Numbered from the stretch's first letter, positions 1-11,473 are shown. The stretch: 64,000 nt of DNA from Okapia johnstoni (GCA_024291935.2 JAGTYA010000026.1:6986001-7050000), one strand, 5' to 3'. Made by a program: numbers and translations. The notes: generated by a model from the letters alone, not told the origin.

Positions 1-40
1 ATTCCTTTTGTAAATAGGAAATTGTGTATGTATGTATATG

Positions 41-296
41 TACTCCAGTACTCTTGCCTGGAAAATCCCATGGACGGAGGAGCCTGGCAGGCTGCAGTCC
101 ATGGGGTCGCGAAGAGTCGGACACGACTGAGCGACTTCACTTTCACTTTTCACTTTCATGCATTGGAGAAGGAAATGGCAACCCACTCCAGTGTTCTTGC
201 CTGGAGAATCCCAGGACGGGGGAGCCTGGTGAGCTACCGTCTATGAGGTTGCACAGAGTCGGACACGACTGAAGCAACTTAAGAGCAGCAGCAGCA
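41..296 (+). repeat. BOV-A2-type SINE (two BovA monomers)
   Basis: Two tandem copies of the BovA unit (about 41-150 and 163-283), each carrying the 'ctccagt..tcttgcctgg' start and the 'gagtcggacacgactga' end typical of ruminant BovA. A short (cag)n run and an AT-rich TATG-type stretch (about 297-370) follow. The dimer without a tRNA head is the classic BOV-A2 layout. Confidence 0.85.
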
Positions 297-377
297 TACT
301 TACATACATATATGTATACATATACTTTCATTGTATATGTGTAATTATATATTTTTAATTATAAAAACATATATAAT

Positions 378-556
378 GTGAAAGTGAAAGTCGCTCAGTT
401 GTGCCTGACTCTTTGCAACCCCATGGACTATACAGTCTATGGAATTTTCCATGCCAAAATACTGGAGTGGGTGGCCTTTCCCTTCTCCAGTGGATCTTCC
501 CCACCCAGGGATGGAACCCAGGTCTCCCACATTGCAGGTGGATTCTTTACCAGCTG
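378..556 (-). repeat. Bov-tA SINE
   Basis: Reverse-oriented tRNA-Glu-derived Bov-tA element: BovA tail ('aaagtcgctcagt') first, then the tRNA-like head with B-box-like sequence ending near 'gattctttaccagctga'. Confidence 0.85.
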
Positions 557-631
557 ATGTAAAGGTACATATTACGCATACATGTAGGTTTTGGAAAGTC
601 ACCCCTCCAACTGTCTCTCTCTCTTTTCTTT

Positions 632-935
632 TTTTTTTTAATTTTAAAACTGTATTTATTTACTTAGTTTTGGTTGCACTGGGCCTTCATTCCTGTGCGT
701 GAGCTTTCTCTAGTTGTGGTGAGCGGGGGCTACTCTTTGTTGTGGTGTGTGGACTTCTCATTGAACTGGTTTCTCCTGTAGTGGAGCACAGGCTCTAGAG
801 CATGGGCTTCAGTAGCTGGGCTGCATGGGCTTAATTGCTCCACAGACGTGTAGGATTTTCCCAGACCTGGGATCGAACCCATGCCCCCTGCATTGGCAGG
901 CAGATTGCTATCTGCTGCACCACCACGGAAGTCCA
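632..935 (-). repeat. CHR-type SINE (long form)
   Basis: Reverse copy of the cetartiodactyl CHR family. It has the 'ctttctctagttgtggtgag' body and ends in the tRNA-like head 'caccaccacggaagtcc'. Full-length form of about 300 bp. Confidence 0.8.
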
Positions 936-1287
936 ACTGTCTTTTGCCAGAAGTAGTATCTTCCCCTCCAATACAATAGAAACTTTAACTAATGGAGATC
1001 CAAAGACTTCAGCGGAAACTATTTCTCATTCAACTCACTGCAAGGTCCCAAGAGCTACTTGCTAATGGTCCATGCTTTGTTTCTTGATGACTTACTACAG
1101 GATAAAACCATCAGTTGTGTTCTTTCTACTTGTTTAATGAGATTTAAGTCATGAAACAGAAAAAAAATGCTATTAAACAATGGTGGGGTTTTTTTTGTGG
1201 CAGTTACCCAAATGTCATTTTAGAAAATATTTGAATTGTGCTTTGTATTAAATAGTCTAAAAATTGATAATTAAATAAAGCATTTAG

Positions 1288-1412
1288 GGACTTCCCTGGT
1301 GGTTCAGTGGTTAAGACTCCATGCTTCTACTGCAGGAGGCATAGGTTTGATCTGTGGATGGGGAACTACAGATCCCACATGCTATGTAGCATAGCCAAAA
1401 AAAAAAAAAAAG
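1288..1412 (+). repeat. CHR-type SINE (short form)
   Basis: Begins 'gggacttccctggtggttca' and ends with 'agccaaaaaaaa', an A tail of about 15. About 125 bp, forward. Confidence 0.85.
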
Positions 1413-1737
1413 TTAATTTACTCAAAAGAGAAGAAGAAGAAATATCTCATATCAATAACTTAAACTTCTATCTTAAAACATCAGGAAAAGAAGAGAAAAC
1501 TAAGCCTATAGCAAGTGGAAGGAAGGAAATAATAAAGATAAAAGCGGGAATTGGGAGTGGGGAGTGGAAAATTGATTGAAGGGGGTCAAAAGGTACAAAT
1601 TTCCAGTTATAAAATGAATAAGCTATGGGGAGATACTGTAGAGCATGGTGACTATAGTTTATAATACTGTGTGGCATGTTTGAAAGTAGGTAAGAGAATG
1701 GATCTTGAAACTTCTTGTCACGAGAACAAAATGGCTT

Positions 1738-2570
1738 GCAATCCCAAAGAAAAAGAAATGCAAGAAGGTGAACTGGTTGTCTGAGCAGTCTTTACAAATA
1801 GCTGATACCACTGTAAAGGCAGGATGTGAACAGGAGCTAAGTGCCTCTTGATGAGGGTGAAAGAGGAGAATGAAAAAGCTGCCTTGAAACTCAACATTAA
1901 AAAAACAAAGATCAAGGCATTCAGTTGCATCATTTTGTGGCAAATAGGAGTAAAAGTGGAAGCAGTGACAGATGTTATATTCTTGGGCACCGAAATCACT
2001 GGGGACAGTGACTCCAGCAATGAAATTAAAAGACGCCTGCTCCTTGGTAGGGAAGTGATGACAAACTTAAACAGCATATTAAAAAGCAGAGACATCACTT
2101 TGCTGACAAAGGTCTGTATAGTCAAAGCTGTGGCTTTTCCAGTAGGCATGTACAGATGTGAGAGTTGGACCATAAAGAAGTCTGAGCAGCCAAGAATTGA
2201 TGCTTTCAAATTGTGGGACTGGAAGAGATGCTTGAGAGTCCCTTGGACAGCAAGGAGATCAAACCAGTCAATCCTAAAGGAAATCAACCCTGAATACTCA
2301 TTAGAAGGACTGATGCTGAAGCTGAAGCTCCAATACTTTGGTCACCTGATGCGGAGAGTCGATTCATTGGAAAAGACCCTGATCCTGGGAAGGATTGAAG
2401 GCAGGAGGAGAAGGGAGCAGCAGAGAATGAGATGGATGGCATCACCAATTCAACGGACATGAATCTGAGCAAATTCCAGAGATAGTGGAGGACAGAGGAA
2501 CTTGGTGCACTACAGTCCATGGTGTCACAGAGTCAGACATGACTTAGCAACTGAGTAACAATGGTGCTGG
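1738..2570 (+). repeat. BovB LINE, 5'-truncated, internally deleted
   Basis: Forward BovB fragment. A 204-codon open frame (1848-2462) encodes the region after the reverse transcriptase core, with the diagnostic stretches 'CESWTIKK', '[11 protein letters not shown]' and '[14 protein letters not shown]'. A short upstream piece (1738-1800) comes from an earlier part of the element, so an internal segment is missing. The 3' end is the BovA-like tail 'agagtcagacatgactta'. It cannot move: the endonuclease and the RT catalytic core are absent. Confidence 0.85.
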
Positions 2571-2582
2571 ATGATAACTGAA

Positions 2583-2640
2583 CTATTGCAGTGATTGTTT
2601 TGCTATGTATATATATATATACATATATATAAAATTATGT
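2583..2640. repeat. (TA)n simple repeat
   Basis: Alternating TA tract with ATATATAC variants directly after the BovB 3' end. AT-rich unassigned sequence continues to about 2700. Confidence 0.7.
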
Positions 2641-2699
2641 TGTTCATCTGAAACAAAAAAAATTGTCTATTTCTCAAAAACTGAAAAAGATTTTAAATT

Positions 2700-3016
2700 T
2701 TTAACTTTTTTTTAAAAAGGTAGAAATTAATGAAATAGAAAATAGAAAAATAAAAGAGAAAAATTGATGAAACCAAAATCTAGTCCTTTGAAAATATCAG
2801 TAAACTTGAAAAACCTTTGGCTGGGTTGACTAAGAAAAAAGGATTCAAATTAATAGAATCAAAAGTGAAAAAAGGGACTGTATTAATGACTTTACAGAAA
2901 TAAAAAAAAGATTATAAAGGGGTACTATAAGTAATTTATGCCGTTAGACTAGATAACTTAGGTGAAATGGACACATTTTTAGACAATACAAACTCCCAAA
3001 ATTGACTCAAGAAGCA
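2700..3016 (+). repeat. L1 ORF2 fragment
   Basis: Conceptual translation, with frameshifts, follows the part of L1 ORF2 before the reverse transcriptase ('EINEIENRKIKEK', then a Lys-rich 'KKRIQINRI' block). A short SINE piece splits it from more L1 sequence at 3116. Confidence 0.65.
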
Positions 3017-3092
3017 ATGTGTGCGTGCGTGCTAAGTTGCTTCTGTTGTGTCCAACTCTGCAACCCTATGGACCAATAGCACAGACAAGTCC
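3017..3092 (-). repeat. Bov-tA SINE fragment
   Basis: Reverse BovA tail ('gctaagttgcttctgttgtg', 'ccaactctgcaaccctatgg') inserted between two L1 pieces. Confidence 0.6.
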
Positions 3093-3115
3093 AGCCCAGA
3101 TGATTCGCTGGTAAC

Positions 3116-3520
3116 TTTCACCAAACGTTTAAAAAAGAATATCAGTTCTTCACAAATACACAATCCCAACCAGAATTCCACAGGGCTTCTTTGCAGAAAT
3201 TAACAAGCTGATTTTAAAATTCACATGTGATTGCAAGGGAGTCAAAGTAGCCGAAACAATCCTGAAAAAGAACAAAGTTGGAGGATTCACTCGTCCTGAT
3301 TTCAGAACCTACTCCAAGGCAATAGTAAGCAAGAAAGTGTGGTACTGCCATAAGGATAAACATGCAGAGAAATGGAACAGAATTAAGAGTTCTGAAATAC
3401 CTTGACTGTGGTGGTGGTTACACAGGTAACTTGTCAGAGCTCATCAAGCTACACCCGTAAAAGACATGAACTTTATTGTATGTAAACATATAGAATTGAG
3501 TTTAAAAAAAAAAAAAGTGC
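3116..3520 (+). repeat. L1 ORF2 / 3' UTR fragment
   Basis: Forward L1 relic. A frame around 3190-3390 resembles the C-terminal part of ORF2 ('INKLILKFTCDCKGVKVAET', 'NKVGGFTRPDF', 'VWYCHKDKH'). It is followed by an L1M-like 3' UTR and an A-rich tail near 3505-3516. Confidence 0.6.
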
Positions 3521-4140
3521 CTCCTGGTTCAAAGAATACAAAATACTGGTTCAAAATACAATACAATGTTCAGCATTTCACCCAGCCAGAGGGGTTTTAC
3601 ATTTACCCACAATAGACTGTGGTGTATGACAAAGTGCCAGTGTAGCTGCTTTTGGCTTATCTGATGATGTTTGTTTGTAGATAAAATTGTTTCCCAACAG
3701 CTTCTTGTGGGAGACTTGGAAGGAGTCCTTGGTTTGAGGTGGGGAGGATGGAACCAGGAAGTGAGAACGGGCCGATCACATAAGGTCCCTCAGTCAGTTG
3801 ATCGAGCTTGACTCTGGGAGAAAACGAGGTGGGTGGCATGATCAGATTTGCACATTAGAAGCATCTATCAGGCCACAGCCTGGGAAAGGACTGGAAGGAG
3901 TAAAATTATCATGTAGAGAACTCTCAGGAAGGGTTGTAGATGTGCAGTGCAGGAAACTGGTGGCTGGACCAGGGCAGAGGCAGCGGGCAGTGGGAGGCAT
4001 GGGTGATGCTGAAGCTTGGCAGGAGGAAGAAGGGAATCTGGGGAAGGGAGCAGGAGAGTGGAGAGTCACACAGGAAGAGAGAGGCCGCAGGACCGTATGG
4101 GGCAGAGAGGTGGGGTACTTTGTGAGCTGGGTGATGGTGG
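3521..4140. other. Unassigned intergenic sequence
   Basis: No recognised gene or repeat. The 115-codon (3798-4145) and 109-codon (opposite strand) open frames overlap each other, resemble nothing I know and are probably chance frames in purine-rich sequence. Confidence 0.5.
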
Positions 4141-4652
4141 TGTAGCCACACATTCCGGGAAACAAACTCACTCAGAAGGACACTGCAGATAGTGGAGTGC
4201 AGTTTATTACACCGGTGGGCCCAAGGCAGAGTCTCCTCTTAGCCAAGGACCCCGACGAGTTTTTGTGAAAACCTTATATACCCTAAGTGTACGTCCACAA
4301 ACCCACTTCCCCAAATTCCCTGAAACTAGTCTGAACAAAGGAAAGATACAATCAAAGTTATCCCTTAAGCCTAGGTAGTTAACAGTGGACAATTATCAAT
4401 AGGCCTGTGGTCATATCCCAAAAAACATAATAGAATTTATGATTCTATTGGGTTACACAGATAATTAGGGTATTCTTTTAGGCAATGGAGAGTCTAGGTA
4501 CGAGCCCTGGGGCTCTTCCATGCGGGGGGTCTGGTTTTCCAGTTGGTATGTGATTTCCATAGATACTGGGCATTTAGCTCAAAGTCCACACTCTGGCCCA
4601 AGATGGAGTCCTGCTTTCAAGATGGAGCCTGTTCTGTCTGTTTCCTCCTTCA
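4141..4652 (-). mobile_element. Solo LTR of an endogenous retrovirus (BTLTR-like)
   Basis: A block of about 512 bp that on the minus strand starts TGAAGGAGGAAACAG and ends TGTGGCTACA, so it has TG...CA termini. On that strand it carries an AATAAA polyadenylation signal (plus-strand 4203-4208) and a TATA-like 'tatataag' upstream of it (about 4272-4279). No internal retroviral genes lie on either side, so it is a solo LTR. I could not see a convincing target-site duplication, so the exact ends are uncertain. Confidence 0.65.
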
Positions 4653-5020
4653 ATTGCAGACAGCTCTGAGGACTGACTGCCCCAGAAATTGGGACAATGT
4701 AGGATGCCAACAGCTTCATCCTTGGGAGATTCCCATCTGGAGATTCCTCAAATGGCCCAGAGGAACCAGAAGCAACTTGTGAGGACTCAGGGTCCAGGAA
4801 GGCAGAATGTGGGGCAGAGGCAGTTTCTGAAAAGCAACAACTGAATCCAGACAACATCTTCAGGTGCTGAGAAGTGAGGGCTACCGAAAGTGCTATACCA
4901 GCTCGACTAGCTGTGAAAGCAGACAGTGAAATAAAGATATTTCAAACAAAGGCCCTAAGTATTTACTGCTCAGAAATCCTTGCTAAGAGAACTTCCAGAA
5001 GCACCTTCGGAAGAAGGTCC
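4653..5020. other. Unassigned intergenic sequence
   Basis: No recognisable gene. Part may belong to the retroviral block described upstream, but nothing diagnostic was seen. Confidence 0.4.
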
Positions 5021-5195
5021 TTGGGACTTCCCTGGTGGTCCAGTGGCTAAGACTCCATGTTCCCAAGGCCGGGGGTCCTGGATTCAATCCCTGGTCAGAG
5101 AACCAGATCCCACAAGCCACGACTCAGAGTTGGCATGCCACAACTAGTGCAGACCTTGTGCAGCCAAATAAATAAATATTAAAAAAGAAAAAAAA
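5021..5195 (+). repeat. CHR-type SINE
   Basis: Starts 'gggacttccctggtggtcca' and ends 'cagccaaataaataaatatt' with an A-rich tail directly abutting a BovB copy. Confidence 0.85.
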
Positions 5196-6004
5196 GGACC
5201 TTGAGTCAGGAAGCAACAGTTAGAACTGGACATGGAACAACAGACTGGTTCCAAATAGGAAAAGGAGTACGTCAAGGCTGTATGTTGTCACCCTGCATAT
5301 TTAACTTATATGCAGAGTACATCAGGAGAAACACTGGGCTGGAGGAAGCACAAGCTGGAATCAAGATTGCTGGGAGAAATATCAGTAACCTCAGATATGC
5401 AGATGACACCACCCTTATGCCAGAAAGTAAAGAAGAACTAAAGAGCTTCTTGATGAAAGTGAAAGAGGAGAGTGAAAAAGTTGACTTAAAGCTCAACATT
5501 CAGAAAACTAAGATCATGACATCCAGTCCCATCACTTCATGGCAAATAGATGGGGAAACAGTGGAAACAGTGGCTGACTTTATTTTTCTGGGCTCCAAAA
5601 TCACTGCAGATGGTGATTGCAGCCATGAAATTAAAAGACTCTTACTCCTTGGAAGGAAAGTTATGACCAGCCTAGACAGCATATTGAAAAGCAGAGACAT
5701 TACTTTGTCAACAAAGGTCCGTCTAGTCAAAGCTATGGTTTTTCCAGTGGTCATGTATGGATGTGAGAGTTGGACTATAAAGAAAGCTGAGCGCCGAAAA
5801 ATTGACGCTTTTGAACTGTGGTGTTGGAGAAGACCCTTGAGAGTCCCTTGGACTGCAAGGAGATCCAACCAGTCCATCCTAAAGGAGATCAGTCCTGAAT
5901 ATTCATTGGAAGGACTGATGCTGAAGCTGAAACTCCAATACTTTGCTGCGGTTCATGGGGTCGCAAAGAGTCGGACACGACTGAGCGACTGACTGGACTG
6001 AACT
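5196..6004 (+). repeat. BovB LINE with reverse-transcriptase core and in-frame deletion
   Basis: Forward BovB fragment with the longest BovB open frame here (263 codons, 5201-5992). Visible RT landmarks are 'GVRQGCMLSPCIFNLYAEYI' followed by the catalytic 'YADDT' motif, then the C-terminal 'CESWTIKKAE' and '[16 protein letters not shown]'. After 'LKLKLQYF' the frame jumps directly to the 3'-tail peptide '[15 protein letters not shown]'. Compared with the copy at 35836-37660, 174 bp (58 codons) are missing, so the frame stays open across the junction. The N-terminal endonuclease is absent and the element is dead. Confidence 0.9.
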
Positions 6005-6106
6005 GAGCCCAGAAGGAAGAAACAGGATCCAAGAAAGCAATGGGGGAGCTGAGCAGCTGGGACACAAGTGGGCCAGTGTGAATAATCAGTGTCCTGGGAC
6101 AAATGT

Positions 6107-6284
6107 ATGAAGTGAAGTGAAAGTCATTCAGTCGTGTTCCACTCTTTGCGACTCCATGGACTCTACTGTCCATAGAATTCTCCAGGCCAGAATACTGAAG
6201 TGGGTAGCTGTTCCTGTTCTCCAGGGGAGCTTCCCAACATAGGGATCAAACCCAGGTCTCCCGCATTGCAAGCAGATTCTTTTT
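6107..6284 (-). repeat. Bov-tA SINE
   Basis: Reverse copy from 'gaagtgaaagtcattcagtc' to 'gcattgcaagcagattct', ending in a T-rich stretch. Confidence 0.8.
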
Positions 6285-6326
6285 TTTTTTTTTTTTTTTG
6301 CCTTTTTTAAATTATTTTTTGTGTGT

Positions 6327-6497
6327 TGCAGGCGGATTCTTTACCAGCTGAGCCACAAGGGAAGCCCAAGATTACTGGAGTGGGTAGCCTACTCCAGCAG
6401 ATACCTTCTCCAGCAGATCTTCCCGACCCAGGAATTAAACCAGTCTCTCCTGCATTGCAGGCAGATTCTTTACCAGCTGAGCTACCAGGGAAGCCCT
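6327..6497 (-). repeat. Bov-tA SINE heads, two tandem partial copies
   Basis: Two reverse tRNA-like heads, each ending 'ctttaccagctgagc..caagggaagccc' or similar (about 6327-6367 and 6368-6497). Confidence 0.75.
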
Positions 6498-6542
6498 TAT
6501 ATGAGTGACACCAAAAGACTAGAAATAATGTGAAAGTCTTGG

Positions 6543-6629
6543 AAAGTGAAAGTGTTAGTCGCTCAGTCGTACCCATGTTTTTTTGACCCCATGGACTGTA
6601 GCCCAACTAGCCCCTCTGTCCATGGAATT
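6543..6629 (-). repeat. Bov-tA SINE, left part (split by a pseudogene)
   Basis: Reverse BovA tail interrupted after 'ccatggaatt' by the RPL21 retrocopy. It resumes at 7195. Confidence 0.85.
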
Positions 6630-7194
<565 letters not shown>

Positions 7195-7332
7195 CCATGG
7201 AATTGTCCAGGCAAGAATATCAGAGTAGGTTGCCATTCTCTTCTCCAGGGGATCTTCCCTACCCAGGGATCGAACCTGGGTCTCCTCCATTGCAAGCTGA
7301 TTCTTTACCGTCTGAGCCACCAGGGAAGCCCT
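7195..7332 (-). repeat. Bov-tA SINE, right part (split by a pseudogene)
   Basis: Continuation of the SINE at 6543-6629, from 'ccatggaattgtccaggcaa' to the reverse tRNA-like head ending 'gagccaccagggaagccc'. Confidence 0.85.
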
Positions 7333-8196
7333 GAAGCTTTGGAAAGAGAGGAAAAAAGAAATCAAGAGAAAGTGAATGTTGGGGAGGCCCAAGAAAAGAT
7401 CTAGAGAGGGGATTGGGGTGGGGCGGTCCCCACAGCTCAGAGGTGACGTAGAGTAGGTTGGGGACCGAGATCACCTGGAATTGAGGATGTAACTCCACGG
7501 ACAGACAGACTTTCAGCCTCCTGCCTTGGCTCTCCCTTGGGGTGACCTTCCCCTGTCCTTGCATGAGTGAGTCCCAACATTTTGTCAAGATCCAACTCAG
7601 ATGCCTGCTTATCCAGGAAGCCTACCCTCCTCCCAGCCCCGAGGCTCCTGACCCAGGGCTGATGGTGTTAGGGCCCATGCCTACTCCGTCACCAGGCCCA
7701 GGCCCAGTTGGTTGGTGAATGTGTGCTGAGAATGTGAGTTGGGTGCGTGCCAGGCTGCCTGGGTTCAAACCTCAGTGCAGTGACTACTGATGGTGTGTGG
7801 ATGATTGTTATGAGTGGGTGAGTGCAGGCAGGATGGGACAGTCTAGTGAGGCAAAAGGATGAAGGGATTGCACTGTCTCCAGATGGCCTGGCTCCACATG
7901 GGCAGAAATGGGTACAGCTCGAGCCACCTGTTTGACTGTCAGTTGCTTGGGCCAGGGAATGCCTGGTTCCCAGTAACACCATTTCAGCACTGGCCCGGGA
8001 ACCTGTCAGCTTCTACTACCCTCCCCCAGCATCACTTCTCTGGGGAAAGTGGCCCAGGTCAGGTGAGGGTGAGACACCCCCATCCCTCTCTGCTCTACAT
8101 GCTCACATCTTCCTTCCCAGGCTTGTTGGCCCCCTACCACCCTGCACCCCCACTGCCATTGTTCCAGGTTCCAGGCAGAGCCCTTTTGACTCCACC
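7333..8196. other. Unassigned intergenic sequence
   Basis: Moderately GC-rich with no gene recognised. A MIR-like trace ('gggttcaaacctcagtgcag') is possible at about 7745-7830. Open frames here on both strands do not resemble known proteins. Confidence 0.5.
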
Positions 8197-8392
8197 TTCC
8201 CTGGTGGCTCAGACGGTAAAGAATCTGCCTGCAGCACAGGAGACCGGGATTCAATCCCTGGGTTGGGAAGATCCCCTGGAGAAGGAAAAGGCAACCCACT
8301 CCAGTATTCTTGCCTGGAAAATCCCATGGACAGAGGAGCCTGGCAGGCTACAGTCCACAGGGTTGCAAAGAGTCAGACATGACTGGCGACTA
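8197..8392 (+). repeat. Bov-tA SINE
   Basis: Full forward element from 'cttccctggtggctcagacg' to 'gagtcagacatgactggcga'. Confidence 0.9.
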
Positions 8393-9428
8393 ATGCCCTT
8401 TAGGGGCACTTGGGCTGCCAGGAGGGCTAGTGTGGTTTCTTTCCCTGGTGAGAAGAGGAAGGGATGACCACACTGTTGGTTAGGTATTGGCAGTGTCCGT
8501 ATTACAGGTCTGTGACGCTGAATCCCAGTGGGCCCTTCCGAGTTCCCATCCCTGGTCACAGGTGCTGAGGTAGGCTAGGGAGGAGGGTGGCTTCCAGGGA
8601 AGGATTTGAGGCTGAGGAACTAAGGCCAGGCAGCTGGTCTGGCCAGGGCAAGTCATCCCAGGTCATCTCATGGAGTTTGGGGCTTTAAATGCCATCTGCA
8701 TTCCTCACCACAGTGGGGACCCTCCCCTTTGCCCAGCCCAGATGTCTAACAGACTCCTTAAACAGCTCTCCAAGTCCCCAGCTAGCTCAGCAACTCCACT
8801 CCTTCCAGGCCAGAAGCCAGGGTAACCCCAACACTTCCTCTCCCATCCCACGAAGACCACCAGCAGGGTACTGGGGCTCCAATCACCTGGCACCACCACC
8901 TCCGCTGCCCCTCCCCCAGCCACAGGCCACCAGCCTCTCTTGCTGGGTCCTAAGGCAACTGATGTCCCCCGCAAGATCCTGTTCTCCAGCCCCCAGAGAG
9001 ATCTTTAGAGAAGGTAAGGCAGGTCACCTGACTCCACTGCTCAAGACCCTCCAACAGTTCCCACTTAGCAAGAAGGCAGACCCCTGCCCTGCCCTTGGCC
9101 TGCAAGTCCAGGACCACCAGTTCTGTTTCCACTCTGCCCGTTCTCAGGCAGGACTGCCGTCCAAAGCTGAGCACTCTGGGCTCAACCAAATCTGATCCAT
9201 GATGACATTTGTTCCAGATTGTTTCAAACTGTTGTGTTGAGTTCAGTGATGAGTCTCTTTCCCTTAATGTTGAAATAGTTGTTGATGTTGTAATGTTGTA
9301 AGAGTGTGATGATTTGATGTGTTTCTCTGTTAAAAAAAACAGTCATTATATCTTGCTGTACTATTTTTGCAATTTTTCTGTAAGTCTAAAAGCATCATAA
9401 AACAAAAAGGTTATGAAGATTAAAAAGA
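8393..9428. other. Unassigned intergenic sequence
   Basis: GC-rich to about 9200, then AT-rich. A 168-codon open frame (8689-9195) is Pro/Ser-rich with no recognisable domain. 9310-9420 looks like the 3' tail of an old LINE ('ctgtaagtctaaaagcatc'). Confidence 0.45.
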
Positions 9429-9558
9429 AAGGGCATTCGCTGGCGGCCCCGTGGTTAGGACTCCACGCTCCCAATGCCAGGAGCCTGGGTTCAAGCCCTG
9501 ATAGGGGAACTGAGATCCCACAAGCCTCATGGTGCAGCCAAAAAATAAAGAATCACTG
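9429..9558 (+). repeat. CHR-type SINE
   Basis: Diverged forward copy ('gggcattcgctggcggcccc' to 'gtgcagccaaaaaataaag'). Confidence 0.75.
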
Positions 9559-10264
9559 TTAAAAAATTGGTTAATTTTGTAAGAGCTGCTCCGGCAAGTA
9601 TGCAACAACACCAGGGGCTGTGACCAGGGCACACATGCTCACATGCACACGTGTACATGCACATCTGTTCAGGACGGTGTGGTCCTCCTGTTTTAGTGGA
9701 GTGAGCCAGAGCATGGTCCTCGGTTGGTGCCCAGGTAGGGCTTGGATGGGAACCAGGACACAGGCTCCAGGAGGTTGGGGATCACGCAGGATGGGAGCTC
9801 CAGGCAAGAGAGCCCAGACAAGGGCTGAGGGAGGGGTCTGAACCTCGAGGAAGTGGGATTCACCCTGGAGATTGGTGGGGACAGAGAGTATTCTAGAAAG
9901 GGGGAAAGGCGTGAGGGAAGGCCAGAGACAGGACAGGAGAGGATGTGTGTGGGTGTTGAGTGGTTCCTGTAGGGGGAAGGAAGGACGGCCGGTCAAGTGG
10001 GGTGTGGGTATCAGAGGTTGGGTGGAGGCCAGTGAGGTGAGCACAGCTGGAATCGGCAAGGAAACCCTAACAGGGAGTCTCTGAAAGCAGAGAAGCAAGG
10101 AGCAGAGATGGGCCTGGAACACACCCTGTCAGCCCAGCCTTGGGGAAGTGACAAGGAGGGCTCTACTTCAAGACTTGAGCTGCTCAGACAGCCCACTGTT
10201 TCTCTTTGCATCCCCAGCATCTTGTCAGTGTTTGGCACGCAATCAGTGAGCAAAAAATGCTAGT
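9559..10264. other. Unassigned intergenic sequence
   Basis: No gene or repeat recognised. The 183-codon frame on the minus strand (9571-10122) is Pro/Leu/Ser-rich without a domain and is probably chance. Confidence 0.45.
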
Positions 10265-10447
10265 TCATGTGTGTGCACTTTATTTCACAGTTTTTCAACG
10301 TACAATAAACTGCAAGTAACTGAAGTATATAATTTGATAACTTCTGACATGAATGTACATCCTTGAAACCCACAATCTAGGCAATGAACATCTTCATTAC
10401 TCCCAAGGTTTCCTTGTGCTCCTTTGTAACTCCTAGTCAGCTATTTT

Positions 10448-10728
10448 ATTTGTTCAATTATTTCTTTTATTTTTTTTTGGTTTTACTGGGTCTTTGTTGC
10501 TATGCGAGGGCTTTCTCTAGATGCAGTAAGTGGGGGCTACTCTTCGTTGTGGTGCACAGGCTCTAGGCTCCTGGGCTTTAGTAGTTGGAGCACCTGGATT
10601 CAGTAGTTGTGGTGCATGGGCTTAGTTGCTCAGCAGCATGTTCAGGATCTTCCTGAACCACGAGATCGAAACTGTGTCCCCTGCATTGGCAGGCAGATTC
10701 TCATCCACTGCACCACCAGGGAAGTCCT
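10448..10728 (-). repeat. CHR-type SINE inserted in L1
   Basis: Reverse long-form CHR: 'ctgggtctttgttgctatgc' through to 'caccaccagggaagtcc'. Confidence 0.85.
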
Positions 10729-10799
10729 TGGCTGTTATTTCAGATTAGTTTTTAGTTTTGAAAATTTTTGTATAAATGGAACTGGACTGTATGTACTTT

Positions 10800-10913
10800 T
10801 TTTTTTTTGACAGTGTCACTCACCTTGCAAGATCTTAGTTTCCCAACCAGGGATTGAAACTGCACCCTTGGCAGTGAAAGGTCCTAACCAGTGGACTGCC
10901 AGGGAATTCCCGG
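10800..10913 (-). repeat. CHR-type SINE inserted in L1
   Basis: Reverse short CHR copy from a T run to 'ggactgccagggaattccc'. Confidence 0.75.
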
Positions 10914-11030
10914 TATGTATATTTTAAAAACTGGCTTCTTCCTCATAATGTAATTATTTTGAAATTTCTCCATGTTATTGTACACATTAGTGATTTGTTG
11001 ACGATTTAAAAGTCCTACTCTGAAAAAACA

Positions 11031-11222
11031 GGCTTCCGTCGTAGCTCAGTTGGTAAAGAATCTGCCTGCAACGCAGGAGACCTGGGTTCGATTCCTGGGT
11101 CAGGAAGATCCCCTGGAGAAGGAAACCCACTTCAGTATTCTTGCCTGGAAAATTCCATGGACAGAGGAGCGCGGCCAGCTCCAGTCCATGGAGTTCCAAG
11201 AGTTAGACACAACTTAGCGACT
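11031..11222 (+). repeat. Bov-tA SINE
   Basis: Forward element, 'ggcttccgtcgtagctcagt' through 'gagttagacacaacttagcg'. Confidence 0.9.
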
Positions 11223-11239
11223 AAACCACCACCACTCTG

Positions 11240-11473
11240 AAAAGACAGTTACAAAAAAATGAAAAGTCAAGGCACATACTGAGAGAAGATATATTCAAAA
11301 CATACATTGACAAAGAACTTGAACCTGATAAATGTATAAGCTCTTACAACTCAGCAATAAAAAGATAAACATCCAATAACAACACTGGCAAAAAAAATTG
11401 AATAAACACTACACTAAGAAGATGTATAAATGGCAAGTAAGCACATGAAAAGATACTAAACATCGCTGGTCAT
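11240..11473 (+). repeat. L1 3' region, left half (split by BovB)
   Basis: Forward L1 sequence just upstream of the usual 3' end ('acttgaacctgataaatgta', 'acatgaaaagatactaaaca'). It is interrupted by a BovB fragment and resumes at 12005. Confidence 0.75.

Larger units (their letters stand above)
10265..11010 (-). repeat. L1M-like fragment carrying nested SINEs
   Basis: Reverse ancient L1 pieces at about 10265-10440 ('caataaactgcaagtaactg', 'aatttgataacttctgacat'), 10735-10800 and 10914-11010 ('aatttctccatgttattgta'). They are separated by two reverse CHR SINEs. Confidence 0.6.

Noticed and set aside
5201..5992. A functional reverse-transcriptase gene
   Set aside because: Although the frame is open, the endonuclease and N-terminal parts are missing and 58 codons are deleted. 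It is a dead BovB fragment.
8197..8392. tRNA genes suggested by B-box-like sequences
   Set aside because: These and all similar hits are tRNA-derived heads of Bov-tA or CHR SINEs, not functional tRNA genes.
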